From contig DYTE01000010.1 of the NCBI GenBank assembly GCA_020726135.1, forward strand, positions 1 through 36,217: DNA of 36,217 nucleotides, in the 5' to 3' direction. The DNA comes from Rickettsia conorii (GTDB lineage Bacteria; Pseudomonadota; Alphaproteobacteria; Rickettsiales; Rickettsiaceae). A model generated the notes under the pieces. It had not been told where the DNA came from, searched no databases, and saw only the letters and a list, made by a program, of their open reading frames with translations. Shown piece by piece: positions 16,308-25,683 of the stretch (its first letter is position 1; every line of letters starts with the position of its first letter). A program made the translations under genes and the position numbers.

Positions 16308-18989
16308 TTAAACTCCAATTATTGGTGGATTCTTTTTAAGAGGATGTGGTTGTATTATATTCTTTGCTTCCTGAATACATGTGAGATTTGATTGTAAAGT
16401 ACTTACAATTTGATTTAGATTTTTAGATTTTATAAAAAAATTCTCTACCCATTTTTTAACTTTATCTATAATTGTTTTAGGCTCAACATTATTTTTACAA
16501 TCTGTGATAAATGTCTGAACATATTGTTTTAATAAAGGATTAGTAAATTCTTTTTCTGATTTTGCAACACATGTTTCAAATGTACTCAACATATTTTCTG
16601 CTGTAAGTTTTTCCAGATCATAATTTATCGCATTTGTTGAAAAGATTTCTAGTTTTTCTTCTAAACTGAGTTTAATATCTGATATTGATTCTAAATAATT
16701 AAATTGTTTGAAGTCTGGAGTATAAGCTGATAATCCTTCATTTATTAATTTAGTAAATTTTATTTTAAGATTTTCTCTATGATTTATTTCAGAATTTTCT
16801 TGTGAAAAATATCCATGTCTAAATTCTTTACATTCAGATTCAATTAAATCACAAGATTTTTGTGGAATAGTTGGTACTATTTCATTTTTTAACTTATTTA
16901 AAATATATTCACCATGTAATCCATTTCCTGTAACATCAAAATTTATAACTGGACTTGTAGGATCTTTGGACTCAACGGTTCCAAAATTTGTCTCTATTTT
17001 TATCTCAATAAAATCTTTTGAATTTTCCCCTATAATAAAATTACTGGCATTAGAGAGTTCATGTGTTTCTTTTGATACAACTACATTTGGAAATGCAAGT
17101 CTTACGGATGATTGCATTATTAATTCTCCATTTTCAATTTTTGTTTCTATTGCATGAAATTCTGTTAATATATGAGTTATACAGCCTGGAGTTAATTCTA
17201 TATTATTCGTAATAGTGTCTATTAATACATTGCCGAGTGAAGCTGCTCCTCCTCCTAAAAAATTTCCTTGATGACATGATATTATAAATTTCTCTGCTTT
17301 TTCAGAATCAAAATTATAGTCCTCAACAAGTAATTTATACATTCCATCATAATTCATACCATATTTAGAATTTTTTAGTTCAGCAATTAAATTAATTTTT
17401 TTTCCATCTTTAAGTAAATATATTCCACCATCTCCGAAACGTGTGATATCTCTAGTCAATACATTTTGTTGTTCTTTTAATGATTTCTCTAGTTCTTCTT
17501 GTGTATTATATTCTTCACCTTGTAAATTATATTTCCAAACAGCAATATTAGATATGCTTTTTATAGCTGGATCGTATGATTGCGCTGCATCATCACTAGA
17601 GAATGAGAGAGATAATTTAGAATTTTTTAATAATTTTTCCTTTGATATATTGATATTTTTATCATTCAAATTTTCTAATATATTTAGAAATTCTTTAGTT
17701 TTAGGTTCTAATTCAATTTCTGAATTTGCTGTTTTTTCAAAAAATGTTAGTAATTTTTTAATATTATCTGGCTGTAATTCCCACTTTGTGTCTATTATAA
17801 CATCCACAAGTGCTGAAATTATTTTATTAGGATCAGATAATAATATTTTACCTTTTGGTGCGAATGAATCAAGTTGTTGAATGAATTTTTCTTCATTAAA
17901 TTCTTCAAATATAACAAATCCATGATCTTCTGGATAAACAATTATTTCTTTAAAAATATTTTTTAATTCTGCTAATCCTAAATGTTCTAAACAATTTTCA
18001 TATCCATGTTTATAAGAATCTATAGGTTCATATTTTTGAATGAAATTATTATAATTTTCTAATATTTGCTTTACATCACCATGTTTTGCCGAAGGAATAG
18101 CTGCTTGTAAATCATTAATTATTTTATTTCCATGTTCTCCAGTTCCAACAATTTCAATTTTTAGCTCTGGTTTTGTAGAGTTTCCTGAAAAATATATTTC
18201 AGTATTATATGATATTTTATCACGATTTTCTAAACGTGAATATGCTTTATATTCATCTAAATTTGGAATATTTGTATTATTAATTAAAGGAAAATCAAAT
18301 ATATAGTCCGAAGATGTTTTATAAGATATTGATCCATTTTCATTTATAGTAATTTCAGATACAAGTATTTTGGGATAAAGCGTTTGTATTTCACTCAGAT
18401 CGATATTTTCTAGTGTAGTTTTTATTATATCATTAAATAATGTGTTTGCTCTGCCACCCATTAAACCTTGTTGCATATAACTTGTAATATGAGTAGCTAT
18501 TTCTTTTGTGATTCCATATTCGACTAACAAATCTATCATTAAGTTAAATTTAATTTCATCTATAGTATTTTTGTTTATTTGAATTTCATTATTTATTTCA
18601 TTTATCTTTTTTTCAAATGTTTTTTTTTCTTCAATTTGTTTTTCATCCAATTTTTCAAGTTCTTCTAACTCAAGAACTTTTCTTTCTAAAGAATTCTTTT
18701 TTTTTTCTAAATTAGATTGACTTCGTTCTAAAGATTTTAAATTATCATTTTCTTCAATTTTTAAAAGTAATTCTTTAATTAGATTAATTTTTTCGCCATT
18801 AATATTAATAAATACACCAGCATTCTCAAAACGAGTAATATCTTTAGCAAATTGTGGTATTGCTTCTTTTAATGTTGTTTCAGTAAATTTAATAATGCTG
18901 TTTGTCAATTCATTAGGATTGTTAATAACCTCTGATAGACTAAATTGCAAAGCATTGATTGGTAATATTACAGAATTTTCATCTTTCAT
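16308..18989 (-). CDS. Large protein of unknown function with an internal duplication
   Basis: I do not recognise this 893-residue protein. It contains two diverged copies of one module: copy 1 about 10-335, copy 2 about 475-735. Matching landmarks are DITRF (50-54 and 514-518), G-x-KINLI-x-EL (64-73 and 529-537), QG-x-x-GG (174-179 and 574-580), VxGxGxHG (281-287 and 686-693) and HGY (328-330 and 725-727). Copy 1 carries an inserted coiled coil of about 65 residues (90-150, Glu/Lys-rich). There is no signal peptide or membrane segment, and the C terminus is Pro-rich (HPLKKNPPIIGV). It lies 4 bases upstream of ubiE but is unlikely to act in quinone synthesis. Size, lack of relatives known to me and modular duplication suggest a lineage-specific protein, possibly a secreted effector (inference only). 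Confidence 0.75.
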   Translation of the reverse strand: MKDENSVILPINALQFSLSEVINNPNELTNSIIKFTETTLKEAIPQFAKDITRFENAGVFININGEKINLIKELLLKIEENDNLKSLERSQSNLEKKKNSLERKVLELEELEKLDEKQIEEKKTFEKKINEINNEIQINKNTIDEIKFNLMIDLLVEYGITKEIATHITSYMQQGLMGGRANTLFNDIIKTTLENIDLSEIQTLYPKILVSEITINENGSISYKTSSDYIFDFPLINNTNIPNLDEYKAYSRLENRDKISYNTEIYFSGNSTKPELKIEIVGTGEHGNKIINDLQAAIPSAKHGDVKQILENYNNFIQKYEPIDSYKHGYENCLEHLGLAELKNIFKEIIVYPEDHGFVIFEEFNEEKFIQQLDSFAPKGKILLSDPNKIISALVDVIIDTKWELQPDNIKKLLTFFEKTANSEIELEPKTKEFLNILENLNDKNINISKEKLLKNSKLSLSFSSDDAAQSYDPAIKSISNIAVWKYNLQGEEYNTQEELEKSLKEQQNVLTRDITRFGDGGIYLLKDGKKINLIAELKNSKYGMNYDGMYKLLVEDYNFDSEKAEKFIISCHQGNFLGGGAASLGNVLIDTITNNIELTPGCITHILTEFHAIETKIENGELIMQSSVRLAFPNVVVSKETHELSNASNFIIGENSKDFIEIKIETNFGTVESKDPTSPVINFDVTGNGLHGEYILNKLKNEIVPTIPQKSCDLIESECKEFRHGYFSQENSEINHRENLKIKFTKLINEGLSAYTPDFKQFNYLESISDIKLSLEEKLEIFSTNAINYDLEKLTAENMLSTFETCVAKSEKEFTNPLLKQYVQTFITDCKNNVEPKTIIDKVKKWVENFFIKSKNLNQIVSTLQSNLTCIQEAKNIIQPHPLKKNPPIIGV

Positions 18990-19152
18990 TGAAATTACTC
19001 ATATAGTTCAGTTAACTTATAAAAAAATATTATAACAAATTTTATAATCAAATACATTAAAAACTTAGGAATTTCTATTTAAATAAAAAATAAGGTTGCA
19101 AAATTTCTCTTTTACAACTAATAATATATTATTCAATATGGAAATTTGAAAA

Positions 19153-20844
19153 GTGAAAATTAAAATCTTATCTCATAAAACAATAAGCAAAATAGCTGCT
19201 GGTGAAGTAATTCATGCTCCAAGTTCTGTAGTTAAAGAATTGGTTGAAAATTCTATAGATGCAACTAGTTCTAAAATAGACATAGTCATTGAAGCATCAG
19301 GTAAGAATTTAATATTAGTATCAGATAATGGCGTTGGTATGTGTTATGAGGATTTGATGATAGCATTTAAACATCACACAAGTTCTAAAATAAATGAAGA
19401 TGATTTACAGAATATAAATTATTTTGGTTTTAGAGGAGAAGCGCTAGCCTCAATTAGTCATGTCAGTAAAATGAATATTACATCTAAATCTATTAATTCA
19501 ACAAAAGCTTATTCTGCACAGATTATTGAAGGGGAATTAAAATATATTAAACCAGCTTTGCATAAAATTGGCACAAAAATTGAAGTGAGAGATTTATTTT
19601 TTTCAACCAATGCAAGACTAAAATTTTTAAAAAGTGATAAAACTGAATTTTGGAGTATAGTAGATATTGTCCGTAAAATAGCTCTTTCTCATCCTCATAT
19701 TTCTTTTAATTTATTTCATAATGGTAAAGAAATTTTAAAACTAAAATCTGATCTCTTGAATATGGAAACATCATATAATAAAAGAATAATAGATATTTTG
19801 GGAGAAGAATGGTTTAAAAATTCTATAAAATTAGATATGGTAGGAGATAGAATTTCGATATTTGGATATGCTACTATTCCTACATTTAATAAAGCTACAA
19901 GCGATACGCAATTTTTATTTGTAAATAATAGATCTGTTAAAAATAAAATTATGCAAACAGCGTTAAAAGTTGCATATCATGATTATATAGATAAAAATCG
20001 TTATCCATATTGTGTATTATTTCTTACAATAGATAATTATCTTATAGATGTTAATATTCATCCAGCAAAATCTGAAATATATTTTCATAATCAGAATATG
20101 GTTCGTGATTTAATTATAACTTCCATAAAAGATGCATTAAAAAATTATGGTAAAAAAACTTCTACAAATATTAGTAAAAATTTACTATTGGCATTTTCTG
20201 TTCCAAAATTGCCAGATAAATTATCTGATATAAATCAGAATTATAAATCTTATTTAGATAATAATGCCAGACTTGGAGTAGCAAAAACTCAGATATTTGA
20301 TAAATATATTATAAGTCAAACAAATGATACGATTATTTTAATAGATCAACATGCAGCTCACGAACGTTTAAAATATGAAAATATTAAAAAATCTTATGAA
20401 GATATTTGTTATAATAGCGTGGAATTATCCTCTCATTTGATTATCACATTTGATTATGATAAATATATTGATATATTATCTGAATATAAAGATGAATTAT
20501 CAAATTTAGGTTTTTTTATTAAAGAATTAACAAATAAATCTATTAAAATAACTCATGTTCCTGATATATTGCAGCATGTTAATCTTGAAAATTTAATTCA
20601 TGATATGGTCGAATATTTAATTAATTCTTGTGAAAACATACCATGTCTCGATGCGTTAAAGAATGTAATTGGAAATTATGCATGTCATAATGCTATAAAA
20701 TCAGGAACGGAACTATCAATGGAAGAGATGAATGAAATTTTAAGAAATATGGAAAAAACTGATTTTTCTGAACAATGTAATCATGGACGTCCAACTTATA
20801 TAGAATTAAAACTCAAAGATATAGATAAATTATTTGGTAGATAA
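19153..20844 (+). CDS. mutL: DNA mismatch repair endonuclease MutL
   Basis: Couples MutS recognition of mismatches to strand removal. The 563 residues start at GTG 19153; the N terminus (ILSHKTISKIAAGEVIHAPSSVVKEL) matches the family exactly. The GHKL ATPase motifs are ELVENSIDA, DNGVGM and FGFRGEALASISHV. The C-terminal domain has the nuclease motif DQHAAHE-x4-E (398-409), ACHNAIKSGTELS and CNHGRP, so it is the endonuclease type used where MutH is absent. It diverges from the 893-residue gene across a 163-base spacer and ends in a clear terminator. Confidence 0.96.
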   Translation: MKIKILSHKTISKIAAGEVIHAPSSVVKELVENSIDATSSKIDIVIEASGKNLILVSDNGVGMCYEDLMIAFKHHTSSKINEDDLQNINYFGFRGEALASISHVSKMNITSKSINSTKAYSAQIIEGELKYIKPALHKIGTKIEVRDLFFSTNARLKFLKSDKTEFWSIVDIVRKIALSHPHISFNLFHNGKEILKLKSDLLNMETSYNKRIIDILGEEWFKNSIKLDMVGDRISIFGYATIPTFNKATSDTQFLFVNNRSVKNKIMQTALKVAYHDYIDKNRYPYCVLFLTIDNYLIDVNIHPAKSEIYFHNQNMVRDLIITSIKDALKNYGKKTSTNISKNLLLAFSVPKLPDKLSDINQNYKSYLDNNARLGVAKTQIFDKYIISQTNDTIILIDQHAAHERLKYENIKKSYEDICYNSVELSSHLIITFDYDKYIDILSEYKDELSNLGFFIKELTNKSIKITHVPDILQHVNLENLIHDMVEYLINSCENIPCLDALKNVIGNYACHNAIKSGTELSMEEMNEILRNMEKTDFSEQCNHGRPTYIELKLKDIDKLFGR

Positions 20845-20876
20845 TTTTTGTATAATTCGAGTTTAAATAATAAAAT

Positions 20877-20919
20877 GACCTCTTATTAATTTTTTACAAA
20901 ATTGATTTGAGGTCTTTTT
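20877..20919. terminator. Bidirectional intrinsic terminator
   Basis: GACCTC (20877-20882) pairs with GAGGTC (20909-20914), with an inner AATTTT/AAAATT stem around TTAC. TTTTT follows at 20915-20919 on the plus strand, and on the minus strand the hairpin is followed by ATTTTATTATT. It lies between mutL (plus) and the small helical gene (minus, ending at 21002), so it can stop both transcripts. Confidence 0.8.
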
Positions 20920-21001
20920 AACAAAATGAAAATAAATAAAAAACTTTTCTGCATTGCATATTTTTAAGTTTATTTAATATAAGAAATTTAAATAAAATTA
21001 T

Positions 21002-21352
21002 TTAATTATTTTTTAATAAATTTTCTATATCTTTAAATTTATTTTCTGCAAATTTCATAAATTTATTCAATATGTCTGAAACAATTTTTTCTTGATTTTC
21101 AGGATGAGCTTTGATTTGATCCAAAGAGTCATTAAGAGAATTAGTGACATATTTAAATTTTTCTTCTATAGTATTTGCTACTTTAGATGGATCATATGAA
21201 AAGAAATTTTTAATAGCTGTAATTTCATTCTCTGGTAATTTATCAAACTTCTCAATATTATCTAATACAAAAATTTTGAGTTTTGTTAGAGCATTTTCTA
21301 TTTGATCTTTTGTTTCAGATGTCTCAAATTGAAAAGGTTTTAATTCTGTCAT
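21002..21352 (-). CDS. Small helical protein of unknown function
   Basis: A 116-residue protein, soluble, acidic and Lys-rich, predicted to be nearly all alpha helix. AGGAG lies 9 bases upstream of the ATG, a strong ribosome binding site, so the gene is probably real and well translated. The sequence opens MTELKPFQFETSETKDQIEN. Its length, helicity and lack of cysteines recall phasin-like helical bundle proteins, but I see no diagnostic motif and would not assign it. AT-rich spacers flank it, so it seems monocistronic. Confidence 0.72.
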   Translation of the reverse strand: MTELKPFQFETSETKDQIENALTKLKIFVLDNIEKFDKLPENEITAIKNFFSYDPSKVANTIEEKFKYVTNSLNDSLDQIKAHPENQEKIVSDILNKFMKFAENKFKDIENLLKNN

Positions 21353-21588
21353 AATAAAGTGCTCCTATTTTTATTAATAAAATATTTGGAAATATGTATG
21401 TGTAATTTTATTTATTAGTAAATAATATAGAATGAAATATTTCATGACTTTAATATTTACATGAGATGATCATAACATCATCAATAAAATTTTATTAGAA
21501 TTTATTAATAAATATTAAGTTTTATTCTTATCATGTGTTTTTTATACAACTAACATATAAGTCAATCTGTAAATTTTATTTTAACTAA

Positions 21589-22056
21589 TTATTTAATAAT
21601 AGTTTTTAACTTTAATAATCCTTCTAATAAGCTTTCTGGCGTAGGAGGACATCCTGGAACATATATATCAACTGGAACAATTTGATCAGATCCACGTACA
21701 ACTGAATAGGAATAATGATAATAACCACCGCCATTAGAGCAGCTACCCATAGATAGAACCCATTTGGGATCAGCCATTTGGTCATAAACTTTGCGTAAAG
21801 GCACAGCCATTTTATTTGTTAATGTACCAGCAATGATCATTAGATCTGCTTGACGTGGTGATGGTCTGAATAACATACCAAATTTATCCATATCGTAACG
21901 ACTAGCTGCTGTTTGCATCATTTCAATCGCGCAGCATGCAAGTCCAAATGTCATAGGCCATAATGAATTAGATCTTGCCCAGCCTATTGCATCGTCTATT
22001 TTTGTAATTAAAAATCCATTAGAGCTAATATTTGGTTCAGTTTCAGGATTTACCAT
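21589..22056 (-). CDS. nuoB: NADH-quinone oxidoreductase subunit B
   Basis: Carries the terminal iron-sulfur cluster N2 of respiratory complex I, next to the quinone site. The 155 residues keep the cluster ligands: the twin cysteines of [10 protein letters not shown], the Cys of [19 protein letters not shown] and the Cys of [14 protein letters not shown] 7 bases upstream sets the ATG, inside the end of nuoA, with a 7-base overlap. In most Proteobacteria nuoC would follow at once; here only a spacer follows. Confidence 0.97.
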   Translation of the reverse strand: MVNPETEPNISSNGFLITKIDDAIGWARSNSLWPMTFGLACCAIEMMQTAASRYDMDKFGMLFRPSPRQADLMIIAGTLTNKMAVPLRKVYDQMADPKWVLSMGSCSNGGGYYHYSYSVVRGSDQIVPVDIYVPGCPPTPESLLEGLLKLKTIIK

Positions 22057-22415
22057 TCAAGAACTCCTTTTTTAAATTCATATATAAATCCTATTATTAA
22101 TATTGATATAAAAAACATTACAGATATAAATCCTTGAATAGTCATTGTTTTTAAACATATAGCCCAAGGTATCAGAAAAATAATTTCTACATCAAAAATA
22201 AGAAATAAAACTGCAACTAAGTAAAATTTAATATCAAATTTATTTCTACTATCGTCAAAATGTTCAAATCCACATTCATATGGTTCTAGTTTTGGGTCAT
22301 TATTTTTATCAGATTTAGTAATAAAATTTGGTAATATTACTGCAATGAGAGAAAAAATAATTGCAATAAAGAAAAATAATGCAATTGGTAAATATTCATT
22401 GAATATATAATTCAT
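22050..22415 (-). CDS. nuoA: NADH-quinone oxidoreductase subunit A
   Basis: Small membrane subunit of complex I near the quinone entry. From ATG 22415 it has 121 residues with three hydrophobic helices and the conserved loop [21 protein letters not shown], followed by [14 protein letters not shown]. The start is not certain: ATG 22430 overlaps the upstream stop as TAATG, and ATG 22451 has AAAGG upstream, but the family's N terminus fits 22415 ([16 protein letters not shown]) best. It sits directly after the ankyrin-tail gene and overlaps nuoB by 7 bases. Confidence 0.95.
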   Translation of the reverse strand: MNYIFNEYLPIALFFFIAIIFSLIAVILPNFITKSDKNNDPKLEPYECGFEHFDDSRNKFDIKFYLVAVLFLIFDVEIIFLIPWAICLKTMTIQGFISVMFFISILIIGFIYEFKKGVLEW

Positions 22416-22429
22416 ATTATGTTCTTTCA

Positions 22430-23731
22430 TTAATAACAAATATTGTTGCATGCTGCCTTTCTTGCTATATCCATTAGATTTGTATTACAATAATCTAAAA
22501 TACAAATATTTGCCCCATGTATTAGTAAAAACTTAGTCATATAATAATTATTATTTTTAATAGCTTGTTTTAATAATTCACTATATTTGTTATATCTATA
22601 TATAGAATTATAATTTTCTAATAATATTCTTAAATCTTGAATTTTATTATTATTGATATAATCAGATGCTTCTTCAAAGAGATCAGTAAAATTCTTAACG
22701 TTATTTTTAGATAAATGATAAAAATTCTTTTTATAATTTTTAACATAATTATTTAGATTTTCTCTTATATTGCTAAATTTTATTTTTTCTTGTTCTTTCT
22801 CGATATAGGAGAAATATTCTGATATATTCATCAGTTCTAACTTAGTTTCCATACTAATATTGCCAAGCACAATATCATCATTTGGTAAAAGTAACATTTG
22901 AGTTTCATTAGATATGAATTTTGTCAATGATTCATCTATCTTGTTAAGATTATTTTGAATTATTTCAGTTTTAACAACTATTACTTGATCCGGAGCTGGT
23001 GCATCTGGAATTTTTATAGTATCTATTTTTGTTTCTACTGGAACGATAAAGATTGGTTTAGGTTCATCATTATTATTAGGAATATTAGTATTTTTCTTTG
23101 GTAAGTCTAATTTTTTCTCAGATTGACTAGATATTCTATCTTTTTTAATCGGTTCAGTAATAATAATGTGATTATCTATAATATTCTCTGATTTTATTAA
23201 ATTAGACTTTACCACAAGATTTTCTGAAGATGTGTTTGAAGTTTCTAATTTTGTATTTTTTTCTAAAATTTGAGGAATTTCTGGTAGATCTGCAAGCTTT
23301 GATTCTACTCCTGGTTCAAGCTCTTGTGTTTCTTTAGTTTCTACTATTTCGTGAATATTTAATGTTTCAGATATTGGTTGAATTGCTGGTAATATATCAT
23401 TACGAGATTTAGCATCTTTTGGAAGAGAAGGTATTACTACTTCACTAGAATCTATTTCATTTTCTATTGTTTGTTTTAATTCTGTTATAATAGGTTCTAT
23501 AGTTTTTGCTTGCACCTTATCTTTCTTAAATATGTTCAAAAATCCATTAAAACTTGATTTGATCTTATCAAGAAAACTAGTATGTTCTACAGAATTATTA
23601 ATATTTTCGATATTATTTAATTTCGGTAAAGATGGTGGTAAATTTGGATTAGCTATTACATAATTAAAAGTTAATAATATCAAGAAGAAGAATATAGATA
23701 AATGTCTTGTATAAGATATTTTATATCGCAT
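22430..23731 (-). CDS. Exported protein with ankyrin-like C terminus
   Basis: A 433-residue protein of unknown role. Residues 1-27 form a signal peptide or anchor (basic RYKISYTR, hydrophobic HLSIFFFLILLTFNYVIA, then NPNLPPSLP). Residues 30-270 are low-complexity, rich in Pro, Ile, Glu and Lys, probably an extended periplasmic linker. Residues 290-433 are helical. The end (NNYYMTKFLLIHGANICILDYCNTNLMDIA) has the spacing of one to two ankyrin-type repeats (x-FLL-x-HGAN...). It is placed between popZ and nuoA, 14 bases after the popZ stop codon region and touching the nuoA start. A cell-envelope or host-interaction role is possible but unproven. Confidence 0.72.
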   Translation of the reverse strand: MRYKISYTRHLSIFFFLILLTFNYVIANPNLPPSLPKLNNIENINNSVEHTSFLDKIKSSFNGFLNIFKKDKVQAKTIEPIITELKQTIENEIDSSEVVIPSLPKDAKSRNDILPAIQPISETLNIHEIVETKETQELEPGVESKLADLPEIPQILEKNTKLETSNTSSENLVVKSNLIKSENIIDNHIIITEPIKKDRISSQSEKKLDLPKKNTNIPNNNDEPKPIFIVPVETKIDTIKIPDAPAPDQVIVVKTEIIQNNLNKIDESLTKFISNETQMLLLPNDDIVLGNISMETKLELMNISEYFSYIEKEQEKIKFSNIRENLNNYVKNYKKNFYHLSKNNVKNFTDLFEEASDYINNNKIQDLRILLENYNSIYRYNKYSELLKQAIKNNNYYMTKFLLIHGANICILDYCNTNLMDIARKAACNNICY

Positions 23732-23745
23732 ATAATTGCCAAATT

Positions 23746-24210
23746 TTATTTTTTTTGAAAATCACTAATCATTGAATTTTTAATTTCTTTCTCCACTATT
23801 TCTCGTACAATAATTGGAAGATTATTATCAAGCCACTTACTCAATTCTGGACGAATAATTTGAATAATCGTTTCTTCTAAAGGAGTAAAGTCATTTTGTT
23901 TTTGATCTTTCAATAGTTCTTTTGCAGTTTTTGTAAAATCATTAATTATATTTGTTGTTTCTTTAACTGATTCATTAGATAGTAATTTACTTGAAACTTC
24001 ATGTAAACTTGATAAATTTAAATCATCAGAATTTGAATTTTCAGATGAAATATTTTCTGTAACTTCATCATCAATGTTAATTAACTCTAGAATTTCTTCA
24101 TCAATATCATGATTTATATTATTTATTCTAGACGTCATAACATTTCGAACAGATTTCAAAATTTCATCTACTGACATTTCCTGGTTTGAATTATCATTGT
24201 TTTTTGTCAT
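23746..24210 (-). CDS. popZ: PopZ-like polar organising protein (DUF2497)
   Basis: The 154 residues have the two conserved ends of the alphaproteobacterial PopZ/DUF2497 family: MSVDEILKSVRNVM near the N terminus (12-25) and the C-terminal helices LEETIIQIIRPELSKWLDNNLPIIVREIVEKEI. Between them is an acidic, Ser/Asn/Glu-rich disordered stretch. In Caulobacter PopZ self-assembles at the poles and anchors the ParB-bound chromosome origin; the C-terminal helices mediate assembly and the N-terminal helix binds partners. It overlaps the tolC 3' end by 17 bases from ATG 24210; an inner ATG at 24177 (MSVDEI) would avoid the overlap. Function by homology only. Confidence 0.82.
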   Translation of the reverse strand: MTKNNDNSNQEMSVDEILKSVRNVMTSRINNINHDIDEEILELINIDDEVTENISSENSNSDDLNLSSLHEVSSKLLSNESVKETTNIINDFTKTAKELLKDQKQNDFTPLEETIIQIIRPELSKWLDNNLPIIVREIVEKEIKNSMISDFQKK

Positions 24211-25561
24211 TGAATTTTAATGCATTTATATCTATAAAAATTCGTTTTTTAAATTTTTTAAATTCTTCTTCAGGTGTAAAATAATCAACTTTTAAATTTA
24301 AAGCTCTGGCAGTTAATTGACCAGCTAAAAATTTAATATTATAAGCAGTAAGTATTAAATTCTTATGAATAGCAATTTTCTTTAATTCTGCATCATATAG
24401 ATTTTTCTGTTGTTCTAATACATTTAATATAGTTTTGGTTCCAACTTTTTCTTCAAATTGGGCGCCTTCTGCTGCTATTTTCGCATATTTTACACTAGCA
24501 TCAGCGGAAATAATGGCAGATTTTGTTGCATTAAATGCTTCCCAATAAATAGAGGTTTTGTAATTTATTTCTTTAGTAATATCATCAAGTCTTAGTGCTG
24601 ACTCTCTTAATGAATTTTTTGCTTTTCTAATAAGACTATATTCTTGACCAGACTGATAAATTGGGATAGTAACCGATAATCTTGTGGTCATTTGAGGATT
24701 TGTTGTATTAACTGACGCAATACCAGTTCTGGTTTGATAGTTACCTGCCTTTCCTACTGATAAATTTAAATCTACATTTGGTAACATATTGGCATAAGCA
24801 GATTTTACACTCAGTTTTTGAACATCATATGAATATTTTGCAGTAATAAAATTATTATTATTTAAAGATTTTTCTTTTAATTCTTCTAATGATTGAGGCA
24901 TATGTTCAGGAATTTCAGGTAATTCAAGATTATCAGAAATAATATTAAAAGCTTGTTCAAATGTTGCTTTTTTGTCTTGTAATGTTGAATATTTATCTAA
25001 TTTTTCAGTTTCTGCTTTGAAAAGTTCTGCTTGAGCAGCTGCCATATCAGTTTTGGTAGTTTCTCCAAGTTTTAATTGCTCTTGAACAGCAGAAAGATTT
25101 TTGCGTCTAGCCATTATACTAGTTTCAGAAGCTTTAAAACTTTCTAAGGCTTCATAATAGTCAAGATATATCTTAATTAAATCTATAAAGGCTTTCTCTT
25201 CTTTGCTATAATAATTTGATCTTTCTGCTTTAAAAAGAATTTGAGTCATTGCGAGATCAGTGCTGCTTTTAAAACCATTAAACAAATTTTGTTTTATATT
25301 TAAATTATTCTCTGTTCTTCCGTTATATTGTTTAAGTTTATCACCTATTTCACCATCTTGAATAGAAGTATCAAAGCTTATTGTTGGCAAAAAACCAGAA
25401 ACAGTTTTTGCATAGTCTTCCAATGATTTTATAAAATTATTTTGATCTGTCTTGAGTTTATTGTAATTATTATAACCACTTACTAAAGCTTCTTCAATTT
25501 TTAAAGCATGAATCTGTGTATGTAACAATGTTGTTACAATAAATATTATTGTTTTACGCAT
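24194..25561 (-). CDS. tolC: TolC-family outer membrane channel protein
   Basis: Outer membrane exit duct for type I secretion and drug efflux. The 455 residues start with a signal peptide (RKTIIFIVTTLLHTQIHA, likely cleaved before LKIEEAL). The mature part has two OEP repeats of long coiled helices; TKTDMAAAQAELFKAE in the first and GTKTILNVLEQQKNLYDAEL in the second are typical. Several short beta segments (TRLSVTIPIYQSGQ) match the barrel strands. The end overlaps the popZ start. No inner-membrane or adaptor partner gene lies in this window, so the pump it serves must be elsewhere. Confidence 0.92.
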   Translation of the reverse strand: MRKTIIFIVTTLLHTQIHALKIEEALVSGYNNYNKLKTDQNNFIKSLEDYAKTVSGFLPTISFDTSIQDGEIGDKLKQYNGRTENNLNIKQNLFNGFKSSTDLAMTQILFKAERSNYYSKEEKAFIDLIKIYLDYYEALESFKASETSIMARRKNLSAVQEQLKLGETTKTDMAAAQAELFKAETEKLDKYSTLQDKKATFEQAFNIISDNLELPEIPEHMPQSLEELKEKSLNNNNFITAKYSYDVQKLSVKSAYANMLPNVDLNLSVGKAGNYQTRTGIASVNTTNPQMTTRLSVTIPIYQSGQEYSLIRKAKNSLRESALRLDDITKEINYKTSIYWEAFNATKSAIISADASVKYAKIAAEGAQFEEKVGTKTILNVLEQQKNLYDAELKKIAIHKNLILTAYNIKFLAGQLTARALNLKVDYFTPEEEFKKFKKRIFIDINALKFNDKKQ

Positions 25562-25683
25562 TAAATTGTCTACATTTTTAAAAAATTATTATATTATTAA
25601 TTTGAAATATAACAAATATTGTCCTTAAGAGCAATAAGCATGAGTGAAGAACTATTCTAATTAATTTAATTTATGAGTGAACT

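Noticed and set aside
16304-16318. TTG start of ubiE at 16318, giving five extra residues
   Set aside because: ATG 16303 has GGAG at good spacing and matches the family N terminus; the TTG lies within that ribosome binding site.
17443-17880. Plus-strand 145-codon ORF inside the 893-residue gene
   Set aside because: Ser/Phe-rich translation typical of antisense to Glu/Lys-rich coding DNA; no ribosome binding site.
22831-22845. GTTCTAACTTAG resembling the dispersed repeat core
   Set aside because: Only a partial match, inside a coding region, without the flanking AAAAT or CAGGG.
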